Origin: JAFDVL01 sp043736395
Lineage (GTDB): Bacteria; Acidobacteriota; Blastocatellia; RBC074
Reading direction: 5' to 3'
DNA: 24,192 bases
Assembly (NCBI GenBank): GCA_043736395.1
Contig: JAYTCQ010000108.1
Coordinates: 1-24,192 of the forward strand
Position 1 is the stretch's first letter. Every line of letters begins with the position of its first letter. A program made the translations under genes and the position numbers. Of the stretch, positions 20,176 to 24,192 are shown one piece after another. The notes below the pieces were generated by a model. It was not told the DNA's origin, ran no database searches, and saw only the letters and a list, made by a program, of their open reading frames with translations.

Positions 20176-21366
20176 ATGGCAGAAAATCGTGGTGTAGTTT
20201 ATCTCGGTCCCGGCAAGGTCGAAGTGCAAAGCATTAAATACCCGAAACTTACGATGCCGGACGGCAAAAAAGCCGAACACGCCGTTATTCTTAAAGTAGT
20301 CACAACCAATATTTGCGGCAGCGATCAACACATGGTTCGCGGTCGTACGACAGCTCCGACGGGCTTAGTGCTGGGACACGAAATCACTGGCGAAGTGGTT
20401 GAAGTCGGACGCGACGTAAAATTTATTAAAGCTGGCGACGTCTGTTCCGTGCCATTCAATGTGGCGTGCGGACGCTGCCGCAATTGCAAAGAGCAAAAAA
20501 CCGGTATTTGCCTGACCGTGAATCCCGCGCGTGCAGGTGGAGCTTACGGCTACGTAGACATGGGCGGATGGGTCGGCGGACAGGCGGAATATGTGCTGAT
20601 TCCGTACGCTGATTTTAACTTATTGAAATTCCCGGATGCGGCGCAGGCGATGGAAAAAATCAAAGACCTGACCTGCTTGTCGGATATTTTACCAACCGGT
20701 TTTCACGGCTGCGTTTCGGCTGGCGTTGGGCCGGGTACGATAGTTTATATCGCCGGAGCTGGCCCCGTTGGACTTGCCGCAGCGGCTTCTGCGCACCTGC
20801 TGGGAGCGGCTTGCGTGATCGTCGGCGATATGATTCCGGCGCGTTTGAAGCAGGCAAAATCATTCGGCTGCGAAGTCATTGATTTGAAAAAATCAGCGAC
20901 ACTCGCCGAACAAATCGAACAAATCGTCGGCGTCCCCGAAGTGGATTGCGCCGTTGATGCCGTCGGTTTTGAAGCGCGTGGACACGGCGCAGATTCCGGA
21001 GTCGAACGTCCGGCAACTGTGCTGAATTCCATTATGGAAGTTACCCGCGCAGGCGGTTCACTCGGCATTCCTGGACTCTACGTCACGGGCGATCCCGGCG
21101 GCGTAGACGAAGCTGCAAAAATCGGCAGCCTCAGCATCCGCCTTGGCTTAGGTTGGGCGAAGAGCCACGCTTTCTTCACTGGACAAACTCCGGTATTGAA
21201 GTACAACCGCCAACTGATGAACGCAATTTTGTACAACAAAATCAAGGTCGCCAAAGCTGTCAACGTCACCATGATTTCATTAGACGAAGCGGCGAAGGGC
21301 TATTCTGATTTTGATAAAGGTGCGGCGCGGAAATTCGTCATTGATCCGCATGGAGTCGTAAAATAA
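20176..21366 (+). CDS. fdhA: Glutathione-independent formaldehyde dehydrogenase
   Basis: A zinc alcohol-dehydrogenase family enzyme that oxidises formaldehyde to formate with NAD+ without glutathione, as in Pseudomonas putida FdhA; close relatives are formaldehyde dismutases. The protein has 396 residues. The catalytic zinc ligands are C47 (NICGSDQH), H68 (GHE) and D170 (CLSDILPTG), and structural zinc cysteines are C98, C101, C104 and C112; all are offset by one from the positions I recall for the P. putida enzyme. The NAD motif is GAGPVG at 194-199. The family insert with RGHGADSGVERPATVLNSIM is present. A strong AGGAGG lies 8 nt before the ATG. It seems to be a single-gene unit with a long leader holding a hairpin at 20096-20121. 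A role in formaldehyde detoxification is likely; dismutase activity cannot be excluded from sequence. Confidence 0.93.
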   Translation: MAENRGVVYLGPGKVEVQSIKYPKLTMPDGKKAEHAVILKVVTTNICGSDQHMVRGRTTAPTGLVLGHEITGEVVEVGRDVKFIKAGDVCSVPFNVACGRCRNCKEQKTGICLTVNPARAGGAYGYVDMGGWVGGQAEYVLIPYADFNLLKFPDAAQAMEKIKDLTCLSDILPTGFHGCVSAGVGPGTIVYIAGAGPVGLAAAASAHLLGAACVIVGDMIPARLKQAKSFGCEVIDLKKSATLAEQIEQIVGVPEVDCAVDAVGFEARGHGADSGVERPATVLNSIMEVTRAGGSLGIPGLYVTGDPGGVDEAAKIGSLSIRLGLGWAKSHAFFTGQTPVLKYNRQLMNAILYNKIKVAKAVNVTMISLDEAAKGYSDFDKGAARKFVIDPHGVVK

Positions 21367-21376
21367 AGTCGAGAAT

Positions 21377-21433
21377 ATTTGCCACAGACAGCACTTGAAG
21401 CAGTATAAGTTTTTGGTGTTTTCTGTGGCAAAT
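21377..21433. repeat. Inverted repeat at the 5' end of the TPR gene
   Basis: ATTTGCCACAGA (21377-21388) and TCTGTGGCAAAT (21422-21433) are perfect 12-bp inverted arms around 33 nt. It begins 11 nt after the fdhA stop and may act as its transcription end, though no T-tract follows. An upstream TTG in frame with the TPR gene lies inside it. Confidence 0.7.
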
Positions 21434-21457
21434 CTCATTCAACTGACAGCAATAAAT

Positions 21458-21943
21458 ATGGCATCGAACATCCCGATAGTTAGGCAAATAGCTTGGAGCT
21501 ACGTAATTCCACAATACCTGTTATTCGGGCTAATAATTTACAGCTATTACTTACTGGGGGTTAGTAAATATATCTTTTTTGGCTCATTGACGTACCTAAT
21601 ATTATCTTACGGCTTACAATTCTTAATTCCTAAAAATCATAGGCACGGTATGAAGCTGATAAAACGGCATAGATTCACCGAAGCAATCCCGTTCTTTGAG
21701 AAAAGTGCGGACTTTTTTTCTAAAAATGGATGGGTAGATAAATACCGCTTCTTGACGCTGCTAAGCGCATCGAAATTGAGTTACCGCGAAATGGGATTAT
21801 GCAATATCGCATTTTGTTATAGTCAAACCGGAAACGGTATCAGAGCAAAAGAATGTTATCAGCAAGTTTTGCAGGAATATCCTGAAAACGGCATAGCGAC
21901 TGTGGGGTTAAACATGCTTACTTCGATGGATAATCAATCATAA
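21458..21943 (+). CDS. Small membrane protein with TPR-like repeats
   Basis: An uncharacterised protein of 161 residues from the ATG at 21458. It has two membrane segments near the N-terminus (about 14-30 and 34-55, with IPQYLLFGLIIYSYYLLG and YIFFGSLTYLILSYGLQF). A cytoplasmic or periplasmic helical part follows, with tetratricopeptide character: FTEAIPFFEKSADFFSKNG and GLCNIAFCYSQTGNGIRAKE, then CYQQVLQEYPENG. Such modules bind partner proteins; nothing points to a catalytic role. The open frame reaches a TTG at 21395, but that lies inside the 21377-21433 repeat, so the ATG is preferred although neither has a clear Shine-Dalgarno. Neighbours are fdhA and a PIG-L deacetylase; it is probably a separate unit. 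Its codon use is more A/T-rich than its neighbours'. Confidence 0.65.
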   Translation: MASNIPIVRQIAWSYVIPQYLLFGLIIYSYYLLGVSKYIFFGSLTYLILSYGLQFLIPKNHRHGMKLIKRHRFTEAIPFFEKSADFFSKNGWVDKYRFLTLLSASKLSYREMGLCNIAFCYSQTGNGIRAKECYQQVLQEYPENGIATVGLNMLTSMDNQS

Positions 21944-22050
21944 AATCCGATCCGATATTAATTTGGTGGAGGATTACAAAATCTTACGCCTTGCGTCATA
22001 ATCACTCATCCAAAATTCCAATTGAAAAACAAATAGTTCCGACCAGGAAA

Positions 22051-22055
22051 AGGAG
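22051..22055 (+). promoter_or_regulatory. Shine-Dalgarno of the PIG-L gene
   Basis: AGGAG stands 7 nt before the ATG at 22063. The longer open frame to a TTG at 21991 would place a charged 24-residue stretch before the signal peptide, so the ATG is preferred. Confidence 0.7.
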
Positions 22056-22062
22056 ATCACTT

Positions 22063-22953
22063 ATGAAATCAAAATTTGTTTGTGCCGTAGTTTTTGTTCT
22101 ATGCATCTGCGCGTCTTCGGCCTTGGCGCAAGACACCAAAGCCCGTGTCATTGTCTTTGGTGCGCATCCTGACGATCCTGAAATTGGGACTGCCGGAGTC
22201 GCTGCGTTGTGGGCTGCGAAAGGGCATCAGGTCAAATTAGTCTCTTGTACGAATGGCGATATCGGGCATTGGAAAGAAGCTGGCGGACAGCTTTATCGCA
22301 GGCGCAAAGCAGAAGTCGAACGCGCGGCAAAATTGATGGGGTATACAGTTGAGCAGATGGATAATCACGATGGTGAATTGGAACCGACGCTCGAAAATCG
22401 CAAGAAGGTTACGCGGCTGATTCGTGAATGGAAAGCTGATATTGTTATCAGTCATCGCCCGAATGATTACCATCCAGATCATCGCTACGCTGGCGTGCTG
22501 GTGCAGGATGCGGCGTACATGGTGACGGTTCCGAATTTCTGTCCTGAAGTCCCGCATCTCACAAAAAATCCGATTTTTTTATATTCATCAGATCGCTTTG
22601 ATAAACCGAATCCATTCGCGGCGGATATCATCGTAGACATTGATTCGGTGATGGAAAAGAAGCTCGATGGATTGCTCGGAATGGTTTCGCAATTCTATGA
22701 AGGCGGCGCGAATGGCGATGAATCACTGATGAATAAAGATCCGGAATTCGTGAAAAAACGCTGGGCGGAGGTTCGTGCGCGGTTCGTGGATCGTCAGGTA
22801 AACATTGCCAATAAGTACCGAAAAAACCTCGAAGAATGGTATGGTAAAGCTCGTGCGGCGAAGGTCGTCCATGCAGAAGCATTCGAGATTTGCGAATACG
22901 GGCGTAGACCCGATAAAGCGGAACTTAAAAAACTGTTCCCGTTTTTTGAGTAA
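22063..22953 (+). CDS. Secreted PIG-L/LmbE-family deacetylase
   Basis: A zinc-dependent N-deacetylase-type enzyme of 296 residues with a signal peptide (VCAVVFVLCICASSALAQ, cut after A22). The metal motif AHPDD is at 34-38 (FGAHPDDPEIG), and the second His motif is H137-P-D-H140 in RPNDYHPDHRYAG. Relatives remove acetyl groups from GlcNAc-type substrates (PIG-L, MshB, BshB), but many secreted homologues in Acidobacteriota and Planctomycetota have no known substrate. The central segment SCTNGDIGHWKEAGGQLYRR and the C-terminal RKNLEEWYGKARAAKVVHAE fit the secreted subgroup. It is followed by a hairpin (22956-22989) and, 75 nt on, the secreted beta-sandwich gene, which may belong to the same transcript. 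Substrate is likely an acetylated sugar or glycoconjugate, by family analogy only. Confidence 0.92.
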   Translation: MKSKFVCAVVFVLCICASSALAQDTKARVIVFGAHPDDPEIGTAGVAALWAAKGHQVKLVSCTNGDIGHWKEAGGQLYRRRKAEVERAAKLMGYTVEQMDNHDGELEPTLENRKKVTRLIREWKADIVISHRPNDYHPDHRYAGVLVQDAAYMVTVPNFCPEVPHLTKNPIFLYSSDRFDKPNPFAADIIVDIDSVMEKKLDGLLGMVSQFYEGGANGDESLMNKDPEFVKKRWAEVRARFVDRQVNIANKYRKNLEEWYGKARAAKVVHAEAFEICEYGRRPDKAELKKLFPFFE

Positions 22954-22955
22954 AA

Positions 22956-22989
22956 AAATGTCCAACAAGCTGAAGTTTATTGGACATTT
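22956..22989 (+). terminator. Hairpin between PIG-L and beta-sandwich genes
   Basis: AAATGTCCAA (22956-22965) and TTGGACATTT (22980-22989) form a perfect 10-bp stem with a 14-nt loop, starting 2 nt after the PIG-L stop. Only a weak T-run (TTTTT, 10 nt further on) follows, so it may be a weak terminator or an mRNA-processing or protective stem. Confidence 0.45.
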
Positions 22990-23028
22990 GAAGAATTGGT
23001 TTTTCGTATATTCTAAGGAGTAATAGCA

Positions 23029-23640
23029 ATGAAATTAGCGGTCACATTTTTATTTGCATTAGTAATCACAAGTGCTGTTTTGGCGACTCAGGATTCATTC
23101 ATTCCTGACCAAAAAGGCTTCATTCGGAACTGGTTGATTCTGGCTCCGATTGCGATGGAAGACGAAAATGAAGGCGCGGCGGAATTGAATAAAAAACAAA
23201 TCAAAGACGAAGCTAAGCTTCAGCCGAAGGAAGGCGATGAAGCTACGATTGGTGCCGCGAAGATGAAATGGAAAGCGCATCAAACAGCAGATTTTTTCAT
23301 TGATTTCGTGAAATATGTAGCGGGTGGGAGAGGTGAACAAGTTGTCGGCTATGCCGTGACCTACATCGTTGCCGACGCAGAAATGAAAGATGTCAAAGCG
23401 AAGCTTGGCAGCAACGATCAGGCGAAGCTTTATGTGAACGGGACGCAGCAAATTATGTTCGATGATACACGAACACTTGAAGCCGATCAGGATACGTCGA
23501 AACCTTTTACGCTGAATAAAGGTGTGAATACAGTAGTTTTCAAGGTCGTCAATCAGGAAAATAACTGGCAGGGATGCCTGCGCTTCGTGGATGCGAACGG
23601 CGATCCGGTGAAGGGGCTGAAAGTAAAATTGATGCCCTAG
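23029..23640 (+). CDS. Secreted beta-sandwich protein of unknown function
   Basis: A 203-residue exported protein. The signal peptide is MKLAVTFLFALVITSAVLA, then TQDSFIPDQKGFIRNWLILAPIAM. The mature part looks like an all-beta sandwich of the kind attached to carbohydrate-active or planctomycete-type secreted proteins. Landmarks are NWLILAPI near the start, YAVTYIVADAEMKDVKAKLG, SNDQAKLYVNGTQQIMFDD, LNKGVNTVVFKVVNQENNW and GCLRFVDANGDPVKGLKVKL. The N-W-L-I-L..P opening and the SNDQAKLYVNG strand resemble PA14- or carbohydrate-binding-like modules, but this protein consists of the module alone. AAGGAGT lies 7 nt before the ATG. It follows the PIG-L gene and precedes a palindromic element and a lipoprotein gene. 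A binding role for sugar is possible; I do not assign one. Confidence 0.82.
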   Translation: MKLAVTFLFALVITSAVLATQDSFIPDQKGFIRNWLILAPIAMEDENEGAAELNKKQIKDEAKLQPKEGDEATIGAAKMKWKAHQTADFFIDFVKYVAGGRGEQVVGYAVTYIVADAEMKDVKAKLGSNDQAKLYVNGTQQIMFDDTRTLEADQDTSKPFTLNKGVNTVVFKVVNQENNWQGCLRFVDANGDPVKGLKVKLMP

Positions 23641-23642
23641 TC

Positions 23643-23792
23643 GGAGCGCAAGCATCCTGCTTGCCGCGCGAGCGCGTTCAACGCCGCTCGCGTAAAGTGG
23701 CGAGAATTTCTCGTGATATCGGTTTACTCCCTCGCCACGGTGCGTTTGCCTCGCTTCGCTGGCAAACGCGGCCAGCAGGATGCTGGCGCTCC
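23643..23792. repeat. 150-bp palindromic multi-hairpin element
   Basis: Outer arms 23643-23668 and 23767-23792 match at 24 of 26 positions; each carries GCATCCTGC or its complement and GGAGCGC or its complement. Internal hairpins: CGCGAGCG with CGCTCGCG (about 23667-23692) and GCGTTTGCC with GGCAAACGC (23743-23769). The interior CCCTCGCCACGGTG is identical to a stretch in the 9886-10043 element, showing the two belong to one family despite different outer sequence. It fills the gap between the beta-sandwich and lipoprotein genes, starting 2 nt after the stop at 23640. Confidence 0.8.
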
Positions 23793-23817
23793 CAGTGCTG
23801 AAAAATGGAGCGGATGA

Positions 23818-24165
23818 ATGTTTAGAATGAAATTATTACTAATTATTTTGGTGACTGCGCTGGCGCTTGCATGTCAATCGCCAGCCAATAGAGACACGGC
23901 TCCCACTACTTCATCAGAAATGAAATTGGAACGGTTTCCCTTCAAAGGCAAAGTGGTTGAAATTACAGATAAAAGCAGGAAGCGTGTCAAAATTAATCAC
24001 GAAAAAATTGAAGGTCGAATGGACGCAATGACGATGGATTTTACCGTCAAAGATGATGCGCATTTTGATCAACTGGCTGCCGGAGACGAAGTCAAAGCAT
24101 CGTACGTTTTCAATCCGAATGACAGCCGTTCGTGGTTGGAAAATTTGGAAGTAACGAAAAAGTAA
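23818..24165 (+). CDS. CusF-like copper-binding lipoprotein
   Basis: A 115-residue protein with a lipoprotein signal: MKLLLIILVTALALAC, where Cys19 in LALAC would be lipidated. The mature part has RFPFKGKVVEITDKSRKRVK, then a His in INHEKIEG and the M-D-A-M-T-M segment, then FDQLAAGDEVKASYVF. This matches the CusF_Ec-type fold, in which a His and two Met bind Cu(I)/Ag(I) in the periplasm; relatives are often fused or adjacent to SCO1/SenC or to efflux pumps. The Trp that caps the copper in E. coli CusF is not obvious near the MDAMTM motif. GGAG is 7 nt before the ATG at 23818. No CusCBA or copper ATPase gene is in the window, but the right edge follows directly, so partners may lie beyond it. 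Confidence 0.82.
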   Translation: MFRMKLLLIILVTALALACQSPANRDTAPTTSSEMKLERFPFKGKVVEITDKSRKRVKINHEKIEGRMDAMTMDFTVKDDAHFDQLAAGDEVKASYVFNPNDSRSWLENLEVTKK

Positions 24166-24192
24166 AATGCAGAAGCCTGCACGCAGTAAGGG

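Noticed and set aside
21991..22062. TTG start for the PIG-L protein
   Set aside because: It would place a charged stretch before the signal peptide; AGGAG precedes the ATG at 22063.
23095..23655. 186-residue frame on the minus strand
   Set aside because: Antisense to the secreted beta-sandwich gene, which has a signal peptide and good ribosome site.
24166..24192. Start of another dispersed repeat (TGCAGAAGCCTGCA) at the right edge
   Set aside because: Only 27 bases are visible, too few to define an element.

Overview
The window looks like ordinary chromosome from a Gram-negative-type bacterium with roughly balanced base composition. The best guess is an Acidobacteriota genome of the Blastocatellia type. 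The basis is the mix of families: a secreted NHL propeller followed by a DUF1549/DUF1553 protein and a DUF1501 protein, a Tat-exported gluconate-dehydrogenase-subunit-3-like protein, a MacB-type ABC exporter, an M48 peptidase fused to a WD40-like propeller, and many short palindromic repeats. This assignment is inference; no rRNA or tRNA gene is present to fix it.

Layout. Everything from 1 to 9880 is on the minus strand and everything from 10144 to the end is on the plus strand. The divergence point (9881-10143) holds a 158-bp palindromic element. In transcription order the minus-strand block is: SDR oxidoreductase (9880-9053), M48 peptidase with propeller (8936-6231, with an out-of-frame C-terminal tail down to 6080), HSL-type alpha/beta hydrolase (6045-5143), glucose-6-phosphate isomerase pgi (5035-3341), a secreted two-domain beta protein (3121-2255), short 6-phosphogluconate dehydrogenase gnd (2028-1045), a metallo-beta-lactamase-fold hydrolase whose Shine-Dalgarno lies inside the end of gnd (1038-283), and a DUF5678-like gene cut by the window edge (262-1).

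The plus-strand block is: TetA-like MFS transporter (10144-11364); the NHL / DUF1549-DUF1553 / DUF1501 cassette (11451-15810); a Tat-exported gluconate dehydrogenase subunit 3 relative (15937-16530) with a clear terminator; ndk (16768-17181); an ABC exporter locus with a small membrane protein between ATPase and permease (17259-19768); a 400-bp non-coding stretch full of inverted repeats; glutathione-independent formaldehyde dehydrogenase fdhA (20176-21366); a small membrane TPR protein; a secreted PIG-L/LmbE deacetylase; a secreted beta-sandwich protein; and a CusF-like lipoprotein (23818-24165).

How the genes work together. gnd and pgi point to hexose-phosphate/pentose-phosphate metabolism, and the MBL gene is translationally tied to gnd. 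The NHL, DUF1549/1553 and DUF1501 genes follow each other with gaps of 5 and 11 nt, all encode exported proteins and probably act together outside the cytoplasm, in a role not known to me. The ABC genes form one exporter operon.

The most unusual signal is non-coding: nearly every intergenic gap contains an imperfect palindrome, belonging to several families. Two, bracketing ndk, are built from 7-bp quasi-tandem repeats. Several abut or overlap gene ends: one supplies the last codons and stop of pgi, one lies 5 nt before the SDR start, one 7 nt before the ABC start, and one creates a false N-terminal extension of ndk. I found no CRISPR array, rRNA, tRNA, transposase or prophage gene.
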